A DNA stretch of 44,038 nt from Actinomycetota bacterium (lineage in GTDB: Bacteria > Actinomycetota > Actinomycetes > Streptosporangiales > Streptosporangiaceae): positions 1 through 44,038 of the forward strand of contig JAJPIV010000016.1 in the NCBI GenBank assembly GCA_021324595.1, read 5' to 3'. Positions 24,931 to 37,593 of the stretch are shown in pieces (the stretch's first letter is position 1; each line of letters opens with the position of its first letter). Both the position numbers and the translations under genes were made by a program. The notes under the pieces were generated by a model. The model did not search any database, had not been told where the DNA came from, and saw only the letters and a list, made by a program, of their open reading frames with translations.

Positions 24931-26151
24931 ATGCCTGAGGCAGTCATCGTCGCGACCGCCCGATCGCCGATCGGCCGGGCCTTCAAGGGAAGCATGACCA
25001 GCATCCGGGCGGACGACCTGACCGTCCAGATGATCAGGGCCGCGCTGGCCAAGGTTCCCCAGCTCGACCCGGCCGACGTCGAGGACCTGATCCTCGGCTG
25101 CGGCCTGCCGGGGGGCGAGCAGGGCTACAACATGGCGCGGGTGGTGGCCGTGATGCTCGGGCTCGACGCAGTCCCCGGGACCACGATCACCCGTTATTGC
25201 TCCTCGTCGCTGCAGTCAACCCGGATGGCCTTCCACGCGATCAAGGCGGGCGAGGGCGACGCGTTCATCTCCGCGGGCGTGGAGTGCGTGAGCCGGTTCA
25301 GCAAGGGCAGCAGCGACGGCGCGCCCGACACGAAGAACCCGCTCTTCGCCGAGGCGGAGTCCAGGACCGCGGCGCGGGCCGCCGGGGGCGCCGAGCCGTG
25401 GCATGACCCGCGGGAGGACGGGCAGGTTCCCGACGTCTACATCGCGATGGGGCAGACCGCGGAGAACGTGGCCCAGCTACGGGGCATCACCCGCCGGGAG
25501 CAGGACGAGTTCGGGGTCCGGTCGCAGAACCTGGCGGAGAAGGCGATCGCCAACGGCTTCTGGCAGCGCGACATCACCCCGGTCACGCTGCCGGACGGAA
25601 CGGTGATCACCGCCGACGACGGCCCGCGGCCCGGCACCACCCTGGAGAAGGTGGCCGCGCTCCAGCCGGCGTTCCGGCCCGATGGCACCGTGACGGCCGG
25701 GAACTGCTGCCCGCTCAACGACGGCGCCGCCGCGGTGATCGTGATGAGCGACCGCAAGGCGGCCGAGCTCGGCATCACGCCGCTGGCCAGGATCGTCTCC
25801 ACCGGGGTGAGCGCGCTCTCGCCGGAGATCATGGGCCTGGGCCCCGTCGAGGCCTCCCGGCGGGCGCTGGCCCGGGCCGGCATGACGATCGACGACATCG
25901 ACCTGGTCGAGATCAACGAGGCGTTCGCCGCCCAGGTCATCCCGTCCTACCGCGACCTGGGCATCGACCTGGACAAGCTGAACGTCAACGGAGGCGCCAT
26001 CGCCGTCGGCCACCCGTTCGGCATGACCGGCGCGCGGATCACCTCCACGCTGCTGAACAGCCTGGCGTTCCACGACAAGACGCTCGGGCTGGAGACCATG
26101 TGCGTGGGCGGCGGCCAGGGGATGGCGATGATCGTCGAGCGGCTGTCCTGA
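24931..26151 (+). CDS. Thiolase (acetyl-CoA acyltransferase, FadA-type)
   Basis: 406 residues. The nucleophilic cysteine is in RYCSSSLQSTRMAFHAIKAGEGD. C-terminal motifs are NEAFAAQVIPSYRDLGI, NVNGGAIAVGHPFGMTGAR (His) and CVGGGQGMAMIVERL (second Cys), so the catalytic set is complete. The family performs thiolytic cleavage of 3-ketoacyl-CoA in fatty acid degradation; a biosynthetic acetoacetyl-CoA role cannot be excluded. I start at ATG 24931 with GGGAG upstream; the frame is open much further but lies over the regulator gene. In M. tuberculosis fadA3 (Rv1074c) lies close to cbs, a loose parallel. Confidence 0.92.
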   Translation: MPEAVIVATARSPIGRAFKGSMTSIRADDLTVQMIRAALAKVPQLDPADVEDLILGCGLPGGEQGYNMARVVAVMLGLDAVPGTTITRYCSSSLQSTRMAFHAIKAGEGDAFISAGVECVSRFSKGSSDGAPDTKNPLFAEAESRTAARAAGGAEPWHDPREDGQVPDVYIAMGQTAENVAQLRGITRREQDEFGVRSQNLAEKAIANGFWQRDITPVTLPDGTVITADDGPRPGTTLEKVAALQPAFRPDGTVTAGNCCPLNDGAAAVIVMSDRKAAELGITPLARIVSTGVSALSPEIMGLGPVEASRRALARAGMTIDDIDLVEINEAFAAQVIPSYRDLGIDLDKLNVNGGAIAVGHPFGMTGARITSTLLNSLAFHDKTLGLETMCVGGGQGMAMIVERLS

Positions 26152-26272
26152 CCGGTGCCGAGCCGCCTGGCCGGCCCCGCGTCATGGTTCCGCCAAGGTC
26201 ACATAACGGACCGATCACGTTCAGGTCTTGTCAGCGGCCGGGCGGTGGGGCAGGCTCACCCTAGGGAGTCCC

Positions 26273-26524
26273 ATGACCTGGAGGTGCGCCTTGTCGCTGA
26301 CCCACTCTCCGGAGATGCACAAGAACCTGATCGCCCGCGTCGCACGGGTCACCGGCAGTGATCTCCGGGAGTGGTTCCGCAGGCTGGACTCCGGTCCGTC
26401 GTTCATGCGCTGCGCCGAGCGGGCCACCTGGCTCGCCGACGAGCACAACCTGCCGCACTCGTACGCCTCGGCGATCGTGCACGAGTACGAGGTGCGGCGG
26501 CGCACCCGGCTCAACGGCGCCTGA
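26273..26524 (+). CDS. DUF4287 domain protein
   Basis: 83 residues from ATG 26273 with AGGGAG just upstream; an earlier in-frame start exists at 26228. The sequence EMHKNLIARVARVTGSDLREWFRRLDSGP...RATWLADEHNLPHSYASAIVHEYEVRRR matches DUF4287, a small helical family of unknown function seen alone or joined to ligand-binding domains. Nine bases separate it from the following gene, so the two are probably co-transcribed. Confidence 0.8.
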   Translation: MTWRCALSLTHSPEMHKNLIARVARVTGSDLREWFRRLDSGPSFMRCAERATWLADEHNLPHSYASAIVHEYEVRRRTRLNGA

Positions 26525-26533
26525 CCCCAGCCC

Positions 26534-26944
26534 ATGGACCTCGCGCACGCCCGCGAGTTCATGCGCGTCCATCACCGGGCGGTGCTCGCCACCCACCGCG
26601 CGGACGGCCGCCCGCAGCTGTCCCCGGTCCTGGTCGGGATCGACGACGCCGGCCGGGCGGTGGTCAGCACCCGGGAGACGGCCATCAAGGCCAGGAACCT
26701 CGAGCGCGATCCGCGCGCCTCGCTGTGCGTGCTGACCGACCGCTTCTTCGGCGAGTGGATCCAGGCGGAGGGGACCGCCGAGCTCATCCGGCTGCCGGAG
26801 GCCATGGACCTGCTCGTCGACTACTACCGCAGGATCTCGGGCGAGCATCCCGACTGGAGCGAGTACCGGGAGGCGATGCGCCGGGAACGCAGGCTGATCG
26901 CCGCGATCACGCTCACCCGGGCCGGCCCTGACGTCAGCGGCTGA
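26534..26944 (+). CDS. PPOX-class FMN/F420-binding protein
   Basis: 136 residues. The split-barrel family pattern is visible: FMRVHHRAVLATHRADGRPQLSPVLVGIDDAGRAVVSTRETAIKARNLERDPRASLCVLTDRFFGEWIQAEGTAEL. TRETAIKARNL is the usual cofactor phosphate contact in F420/FMN split-barrel (FDOR-B-like) proteins. In actinobacteria these are often F420-dependent reductases; the substrate is unknown. No ribosome site precedes the ATG, so translation probably depends on the DUF4287 gene 9 bases upstream. Confidence 0.85.
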   Translation: MDLAHAREFMRVHHRAVLATHRADGRPQLSPVLVGIDDAGRAVVSTRETAIKARNLERDPRASLCVLTDRFFGEWIQAEGTAELIRLPEAMDLLVDYYRRISGEHPDWSEYREAMRRERRLIAAITLTRAGPDVSG

Positions 26945-26969
26945 GCGGCGCTGGTTGCCGGGCGCCGCG

Positions 26970-27041
26970 GGGGCGCACGCCGCGTTGGCACGCCGCCAGG
27001 GGCGCACGCCGCGTTGGCACGCCACGGGGGCGCACGCCGCG
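26970..27041. repeat. 28/29-bp tandem repeat, about 2.6 copies
   Basis: GGGGCGCACGCCGCG begins at 26970, 26999 and 27027 (periods 29 and 28). The first two copies continue with GTTGGCACGCC. It lies just past the PPOX gene. Confidence 0.75.
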
Positions 27042-27379
27042 GGGCGGCGCAGCAGCCCGACTGGCCGCACGGGCACCTGGTGAATCACGGTTCATTTGGC
27101 AGGGCGCGCCGATCCTGACGTCGCTCCCGCATCACCAGCATCCCGCGCGCCGCAGAACGCCGGGCGCCGGCTTCCGAGCGCAGGTGGTGACCGCCTCGCC
27201 GCAAGAATTCTCACCGCGAACGCAACATCCGGAAGTGGCTCGCTCCCGGGCGCCCCGGTGCACGCCCGGTCGCACCGCGCAACCCGCGCGCAAATGGCCG
27301 GGACGTAGCCCCATCCCGCGGCAGGACCGTGCCGGCGGCCCGCTCCGGCCATGATCGCGCCCGCGAGCTGCGAGGACGC

Positions 27380-27395
27380 GGCCCGCGAGCGGGCC
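27380..27395 (-). terminator. Hairpin downstream of the tRNA-like gene
   Basis: GGCCCG (27380-27385) and CGGGCC (27390-27395) form a 6-bp stem with a 4-base loop, 9 bp beyond the 3' end of the tRNA-like gene on the minus strand. No T-run. Confidence 0.4.
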
Positions 27396-27404
27396 AGCGC
27401 ATCG

Positions 27405-27477
27405 TACCCCCGGTCGGGCTCGAACCGACACTCGTACCCTTTTAGGGGGCCTGCCTCTTCCCTTGGGCTACGGGGGC
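27405..27477 (-). tRNA. tRNA-like gene, class I, apparent anticodon UAA
   Basis: Read on the minus strand it folds as a cloverleaf. A 7-bp acceptor stem is closed by a G1-U72 wobble (27477-27471 with 27412-27406); there are T8-A9, a 3-bp D stem with a GGG in the loop, a 5-base variable region, and a perfect T arm with loop TTCGAGC. The anticodon stem is weak: three GC pairs, a G-U pair and a G27-A43 mismatch. The loop is CCTAAAA, giving anticodon TAA (leucine UUA) with C instead of the near-universal U at position 33. Bacterial tRNA-Leu should have a long variable arm; this does not. No CCA is encoded. It may be an unusual tRNA, a pseudo-tRNA, or a tRNA-shaped RNA. Confidence 0.6.
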
Positions 27478-27483
27478 GCGAGA

Positions 27484-27489
27484 ATAGTA
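27484..27489 (-). promoter_or_regulatory. -10 box for the tRNA-like gene
   Basis: On the minus strand TACTAT (27489-27484) lies 6 bases before the predicted 5' end (27477), so transcription could begin at or next to base 1. No clear -35 box. Inverted arms AGAATA/TATTCT flank it (27481-27486 and 27507-27512). Confidence 0.45.
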
Positions 27490-27566
27490 CCCCGGCATGG
27501 CCTCTTTATTCTGGGATTTGCCAGAACCAATCATCTTGCCCGCGCGGGCGGGATGCGCGGCATTCT

Positions 27567-27647
27567 GTGCAGCCGAAAATGCAAAAGGAAAGTGCAAGCG
27601 TAAGGTGCAATCGTAAGTGCAAGGGCAAGTGCAAGGGCATGTGCAGC
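27567..27647. repeat. Iteron-like array: seven TGCA(A/G) units every 12-13 bp
   Basis: Units reading (A/G)TGCA(A/G) have their T at 27568, 27580, 27593, 27606, 27618, 27630 and 27642, spacings 12, 13, 13, 12, 12 and 12. The third to sixth are GTGCAA followed by G or T; the last two of these are identical 12-mers (GTGCAAGGGCAA/T). The array ends 5 bp from the uracil-DNA glycosylase stop and is AT-richer than anything near it. Regular spacing suggests protein binding on one face of the helix. Confidence 0.7.
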
Positions 27648-27651
27648 GGTA

Positions 27652-28569
27652 CTATGAATCGCGCTCGCTTCCCGCTGGCGCGAGGCCCGCGTGGCGCCGG
27701 GCGCGGCGGAACACCTCGTCGAGCATCGGGCCGGTGACCCGGCCGGTGAAAGTGTTCTGCTGGCTCGGGTGATAGCAGCCGATCACCAGCAGCCCGCCCA
27801 GCAGCGCCTCCCTGGCGTGGCCGAACGCCGGCCGGGGCCTGGGCACCGGGGCGCCCGCCCGGGTGAGCTCGCGCCAGGCCGCCTGCCACGCGAAGTGCCC
27901 GAGGCAGACGATCGCCTTCAGCGAAGGTGCGACCAGCCGGTACTCGGCGGCCAGCCAGGGCTCGCACGTGTCCCGCTCGCTGATTGCCGGCTTGTTCCCC
28001 GGCGGCGCGCACCGCACGGCCGCGACCATCCGAACGCCGTGCAGCCTCTGCCCGTCTGCGGCGGACACGCTGGTGGGCAGCGCCGCCAGGCCGCACCGGT
28101 GCAGCGACTCGAAGAGCACATCGCCGCTGCGGTCCCCGGTGAAGATCCGGCCGGTGCGGTTCCCGCCATGCGCCGCCGGGGCCAGCCCGACGATCAGGAT
28201 GCGCGGCTGATCCGATCCCCAGCCAGGCACCGGCCGCCCCCAGTACGGCTGGCCGGCGAAGGCACGGCGCCGGCGCGCCGACGCCACCTCCTCCCGCCAC
28301 CACACCAGCCTGGGGCACGCCCGGCACACCGACTGCCGCGCCGCGAGCTCGGCCAGCGTCCCGGCGCCCGCCGCGAGCGTGCGGACATCCGCCGCGTCCC
28401 TTGCCACCGGGGTCGCGGGCGTCGCCGGGTCACCGGGCCAGCCCTCGCCGGGCCGGGCCGGCCCGGTGAGGGACGGGCCTCGCGACGGGCCGGGGCCCGG
28501 CCCGGGGCCGCCCTCCGGGACGCCGACCGCGGCCGCCGGGACGTCCCCGCCCCGCGCGGCGCCGGTCAC
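27652..28569 (-). CDS. udgB: Family 5 uracil-DNA glycosylase (UdgB)
   Basis: About 305 residues. The UDG motifs are [19 protein letters not shown] (about 128-146) and [11 protein letters not shown] near the C-terminus, the family 5 (UDGb) pattern. Cys82 and Cys85 (VCRACPRL) and two later cysteines ([13 protein letters not shown]) are the likely Fe-S cluster ligands. It removes uracil and some other deaminated bases from DNA, which matters at high GC. GTG 28569 overlaps the ppx stop (GTGA), and I prefer it to the GTG at 28608 inside ppx. The N-terminal ~60 residues are Gly/Pro-rich and partly come from a local DNA duplication. Confidence 0.88.
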   Translation of the reverse strand: MTGAARGGDVPAAAVGVPEGGPGPGPGPSRGPSLTGPARPGEGWPGDPATPATPVARDAADVRTLAAGAGTLAELAARQSVCRACPRLVWWREEVASARRRRAFAGQPYWGRPVPGWGSDQPRILIVGLAPAAHGGNRTGRIFTGDRSGDVLFESLHRCGLAALPTSVSAADGQRLHGVRMVAAVRCAPPGNKPAISERDTCEPWLAAEYRLVAPSLKAIVCLGHFAWQAAWRELTRAGAPVPRPRPAFGHAREALLGGLLVIGCYHPSQQNTFTGRVTGPMLDEVFRRARRHAGLAPAGSERDS

Positions 28570-28593
28570 GGCCGCCGGGACGTCCCCGCCCCG
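28530..28593. repeat. 25-bp direct repeat across the ppx/udgB junction, period 39
   Basis: The same 25 bases occur at 28530-28554 and 28569-28593. One copy is the 3' end of ppx, the other is in the 5' end of the glycosylase gene. A 39-bp tandem duplication that extended the second gene is the simplest reading. Confidence 0.75.
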
Positions 28594-29639
28594 GGCGCCA
28601 GCGACCACGCGATGCCGTCGAGGATGTCATGTTCGCTCGCCACCATCTCGGCGAAGCCGAACCTGCTCATGATCCGGTCCAGGATGAGCGCCCCCGCGCC
28701 GATCACGTCCACCCGGCCCGGGTGGATCGCGCCACGGCCGGCCCGTTCCGCATGGGACTCGGCGAGCAGCGCCGTGGTCACCTCGTGCACGCGCCGGGCC
28801 GTGATCCTGGCGTGATGAACGCGCGCCGGATCGTAGCGCGGCAGGCCGAGCGCCAGGGCGGTCACCGTGGTGACCGAGCCCGCCAGCCCGACGAGGGTGC
28901 GGGCGCTGGTGACCGGGAGCGCCCCGGCCACGACGGCGAGAGCGGCGTCGATGTCCGCGGTGGCGGCGGCGATCTGGTCCCGGGCGGGCGGGTCGGTCCG
29001 GAAGTGGCGCTCGGTGAGCCGCACGCAGCCGATGTCCACCGAGATCGCCGACAGGCGGCCGCCGGCCTGCCCGCGTCCGCGCCCGTCCCCGGCAGCGCCG
29101 CCGATGATCCCGGCAAGGCCGCCGCCGGCGGCGAACCCGGCGGGGCCATGGACGAACTCGGTGGAGCCGCCGCCGATGTCGGTCACCAGGAACGGCGGCT
29201 CAGCCGGACGGCCGCCGCGCCCGGCTCGCTCGCCCGCTCCGGCGGCCAGCTCCGCGGTCGCCCCGGCGAAGGACAGGCCCGCCTCCTGCATGCCGTCGAT
29301 GACCTCCGGGTCCTGCCCGAGGATCTCGCGCACCCCGCGGGCGAAGTCGGCCGCGTTCGACGCGTCGCGCGTGGCGCTGGTCGCGACCAGCCGCACGGCC
29401 TGCGCCCCGGACTCCTCGATCAGCCTCCGGTACTCCCGCAGGACGCCGAAGGTCCTGGCCATCGCCTCCGGCGCGAGCCGGCCCGTGGCGTCCACTCCCT
29501 GGCCGAGCCTGACGATCTCCATCCGGCGGTGCACATCGGACAGCTCGCCCCGGGCGGGGTCCACATCGGCGATGAGCAGCCGCAGCGAGTTGGTGCCGCA
29601 GTCGATCGCGGCGACCCGCCGCCGGCCAGGGTCAGCCAC
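28566..29639 (-). CDS. Ppx/GppA exopolyphosphatase family protein
   Basis: 357 residues. The actin-like ATPase fold shows [19 protein letters not shown] at the N-terminus, [16 protein letters not shown] near 95-110 and [15 protein letters not shown] near 155. Family enzymes remove terminal phosphates from polyphosphate or convert pppGpp to ppGpp. Position after ftsB and DUF501 matches the mycobacterial ppx2 locus (Rv1026). GTG start after GGCGGAGG. A short Gly/Ala-rich insert (about 137-147) is not typical of the family. Confidence 0.92.
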   Translation of the reverse strand: MADPGRRRVAAIDCGTNSLRLLIADVDPARGELSDVHRRMEIVRLGQGVDATGRLAPEAMARTFGVLREYRRLIEESGAQAVRLVATSATRDASNAADFARGVREILGQDPEVIDGMQEAGLSFAGATAELAAGAGERAGRGGRPAEPPFLVTDIGGGSTEFVHGPAGFAAGGGLAGIIGGAAGDGRGRGQAGGRLSAISVDIGCVRLTERHFRTDPPARDQIAAATADIDAALAVVAGALPVTSARTLVGLAGSVTTVTALALGLPRYDPARVHHARITARRVHEVTTALLAESHAERAGRGAIHPGRVDVIGAGALILDRIMSRFGFAEMVASEHDILDGIAWSLAPGAGTSRRP

Positions 29640-29732
29640 CGCACCTCCGCCTCACCGCGACCCGCCGCCAGCCCGGGCCAGCCACCGCAGCTCCATGCCG
29701 CCGCCCGTCGCGGGCGGCGAGGTCGCGGGGTG

Positions 29733-30223
29733 TCACGCGCAGGGGCCGACCGACCACCACTGTCCCATGGCCAGTATGGCCTCATGCCCGAGGGGATTCG
29801 CCCCCGGCACGGCCAGCTCGTGCGCGACCAGCGCATGCAGGCACTTCACCCGGTCCGGCATGCCGCCCGCCGTGGCCGCCCCAGCCGGCAGCGGCGCGAC
29901 GCCCGCGGCCCGGGCCGCCGCCTCCCGCCGTGCGGCGTAATCCCGGTGCGCGGCGGCATAGGCGTCCCGCAGCGCGGGATCCCCGGCGAGCCGGCCCGCC
30001 ATCTGGCGCATGAGCCCCCCGGCCTCCAGCCTGCTCGCCGCCGCACGGGCGCGCACGCATGTGAGGTAGTACAGGGTGGGGAACGGCGTGCCGTCCGGCA
30101 GCCGCGGTGCCGTCTCGATGACGTCGGGCAGGCCGCAGGGGCAGCGGTGCGCCACCGCGGCCATCCCCCGCGGCTCCCGGCCGAGCTGCCGGGTGACCGC
30201 GGCGACGTCGCGGACATCCGGCC

Positions 30224-30227
<4 letters not shown>
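29733..30227 (-). CDS. DUF501 protein
   Basis: 164 residues. Conserved features are AVTRQLGREPRGMAAVAHRCPCGLPDVIETAPRLPDGTPFPTLYYLTC and the C-terminal DRVKCLHALVAHELAVPGANPLGHEAILA. The cysteines (RCPCG, KCLH) suggest a metal or redox site. Function unknown; the family sits between ftsB/divIC and ppx across actinobacteria (Rv1025). ATG 30227 overlaps the ftsB stop (ATGA). Confidence 0.9.
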
Positions 30228-32070
<1,843 letters not shown>

Positions 32071-32126
32071 CTAACCGAGCCGCCGCCGGCGTGGCGGTCC
32101 GGCGCGCCGCTGCCGGCCCGGGTCGC

Positions 32127-32891
32127 TCAGTCCCGCGCCGTCGCCTGCTCCCAGGCGCGCACGCGGTCGCGGAACACCCGCGCCGCGTGGCGAAGCTCAA
32201 GCTCGGGATCGAGGCCCTCGGCGCGCGCCCTCGCGGCGAGGGCGAAGAGCTCGGCTCCTATCGCGCTCACCGCCCCCGGCGCCCCGGCCGGCCCCGCCGC
32301 GCCGCTCCCTCGCGGCGTCCCCGCCGGCCCGGGCGGGCGCGGCAGCTCGGCCAGTTCCGGCGGCGCCCCCGCGGCCGATGCCCGCCGCTGCAGCTGGGCG
32401 GCCAGCGAGAGCGCGGGCTGGTTCATCGGCACGCCGTCCAGCGCCGAGACCCGGCCCCCGGCCGCCCGCTCGGCCGACTTGATCCGGTCCCAGTTCCGCT
32501 TGACCTCCTCGGGCCCGCTGACCCGCACGTCACCGAACACGTGCGGGTGCCTCCGGATCAGCTTGGCCGTGACGCCGGAGGCCACGTCGTCGATGGTGAA
32601 CCCGGTGCCGTCGGCACGCTCGGCCGCGATCGCGGCGTGGAGCAGCACCTGCATGAGCACGTCGCCGAGCTCCTCGCGCAGGCCAGCCGGGTCGCCCCCC
32701 TCGATCGCCTCCAGCGCCTCATAGGTCTCCTCAAGCAGGTGCGGGGCGAGGGACTCGTGGGTCTGCCGCGCGTCCCAGGGGCATTCACGGCGCAGCCGGC
32801 CCACCACCGCGACGAGCCCGGCCAGCGCACCGCCGCCGCCCGAGCCCGGCTGCCCGGCGCCGGAACCCGGCTGGCCGCCCGCGGTCAGCAC
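32127..32891 (-). CDS. mazG: MazG nucleotide pyrophosphohydrolase
   Basis: About 254 residues. The metal-binding helices show EETYEALEAIE...LREELGDVLMQVLLHA and the partner FTIDDVASGVTAKLIRRHPHVFGD. A Gly/Pro/Ala-rich insert (about 175-205) separates the core from the C-terminal helices, where the second half of full-length MazG is shortened. It hydrolyses NTPs to NMPs, for instance non-canonical nucleotides. GTG 32891 overlaps the end of the SurA-like gene by 7 bp. Confidence 0.92.
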   Translation of the reverse strand: MLTAGGQPGSGAGQPGSGGGGALAGLVAVVGRLRRECPWDARQTHESLAPHLLEETYEALEAIEGGDPAGLREELGDVLMQVLLHAAIAAERADGTGFTIDDVASGVTAKLIRRHPHVFGDVRVSGPEEVKRNWDRIKSAERAAGGRVSALDGVPMNQPALSLAAQLQRRASAAGAPPELAELPRPPGPAGTPRGSGAAGPAGAPGAVSAIGAELFALAARARAEGLDPELELRHAARVFRDRVRAWEQATARD

Positions 32892-33615
32892 CGCGGCGCG
32901 AGCTGCGGCCGGGGGCTCGCCGGCGGCCCGCTCACGCCGGGCCTGGCCACGAGCGTGCTCGGCGCGGGCACGATCCCCGCCTGGCTGGTCAGCCCGCTCG
33001 GGCCGTAGTCGTACGCGCCGAACTGCGGGTTCACCCTGATCTCCAGGCTCTTGGCGGCCAGGCACTCCAGGTGGCCGACGGCCAGCGCAACCCGCTGCTG
33101 CCCGGCGGCGCTGGCCGGCGGCACGCCGTGGTCAAGGCGCCGCTCCAGCACGTCCTGGATCGCGATCCAGCGGCCGAGCTCGGGCAGCAGGTCCGGCGGC
33201 AGGCCATTGAGGATGGCCGCCTGGCGCAGCGTGTCGCCGCTGGCGCGCAGCTGGGCGGCCTCCGCGGCCAGCGCCCGCTGGGCCTGGGCCGCCGTGACCA
33301 CGATGCCCTCGCGCTGGGCGAGCCGCTCGACGGTCGCGAACCTGAGCATCCAGCCCAGCACCTTGCCCGGCATCTGCGCAGGCCCGTAGGGCAGCTGCAG
33401 CCGGCCCCGCTCCGCATGGTAGGCGGCGCTCAGGTTCGTGACCTGCGCGGACAGCGCGCTCGTCGTGATCCGCTGGTTGTCGTAGATCGCCGCCGCGCCG
33501 AGCTGGACCTGCCCGCAGCCGGCCAGGGCGAGCACCCCGGCCCCGCCGACCGCCCCGGCCACCATCCATCCGACGGCCCTCCGCCGGCTGGCCCGCCGCC
33601 CGCTGGTCCGCCGCA

Positions 33616-33616
<1 letters not shown>
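32885..33616 (-). CDS. SurA N-terminal-like lipoprotein
   Basis: 243 residues. The N-terminus RRASRRR, a hydrophobic stretch and the lipobox LALAGCGQ (lipidated Cys34) mark a lipoprotein. A helical SurA-N-like region follows (ITTSALSAQVTNLSAAYHAE...ATVERLAQREGIVVTAAQAQRALAAEA...). No parvulin prolyl-isomerase domain is present, so a chaperone role outside the membrane is more likely than isomerase activity. GTG overlaps the mfd stop by one base (TAGTG), after a strong GGAGGAG. Lipoproteins of this kind recur between mfd and mazG in actinobacteria. Confidence 0.85.
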
Positions 33617-37308
<3,692 letters not shown>

Positions 37309-37593
37309 CGCATCCTTGCATGCCTGGGCGGCTGCGCGCCCGGGGAAGGCGCCGTCCTCGCGCGAGGAGGATGCCCCGTCCTCGTGCCCGGGAGGGCGCG
37401 CCCGCAGCGCGCGGGGCCCTCGCCGGGGCTGGCGCAGCACGAGTGGCCCGCGTCCGTGGCTGGACGCGGGTTCACCGGTCCAGCTTACGTCCCGGGCGGG
37501 GGGAACCATGCCGCCTGGCGCGAGCGGCCCGCGCGGCCCGGGGAATCGCGGGTAGTCTTCTCCGGTGCACGATCAGGCCAGGCGGGGGTCCCG
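37309..37593. other. mfd - sulfurylase-like divergent region
   Basis: 285 bp. Contains a perfect 14-bp palindrome TCCTCGCGCGAGGA (37355-37368) on the mfd side and a -10-like TAGTCT (37553-37558) before the + gene, whose transcript would start about 30 bases before its GTG. No gene is supported. Confidence 0.45.

Larger units (their letters stand above)
26945..27404. other. Gene-poor region before the tRNA-like gene
   Basis: About 460 bp. Apart from the 28/29-bp tandem repeats at its start and a hairpin at its end I see no structure. Short open frames occur on both strands but lack ribosome sites and protein-like composition. Confidence 0.5.

Noticed and set aside
23780-24997. A 405-codon + frame antisense to the LAL regulator
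   Set aside because: Ser/Arg/Ala-rich composition and full overlap with a strongly supported gene show it is a shadow frame.
27405-27477. A bldA-type (class II) tRNA-Leu
   Set aside because: The anticodon would fit, but the variable region is only 5 bases; bldA and other bacterial tRNA-Leu have a long variable arm.
27567-27647. CRISPR-like array
   Set aside because: Units are 12-13 bp with no spacers of constant length and no cas genes nearby; it is better described as iteron-like.
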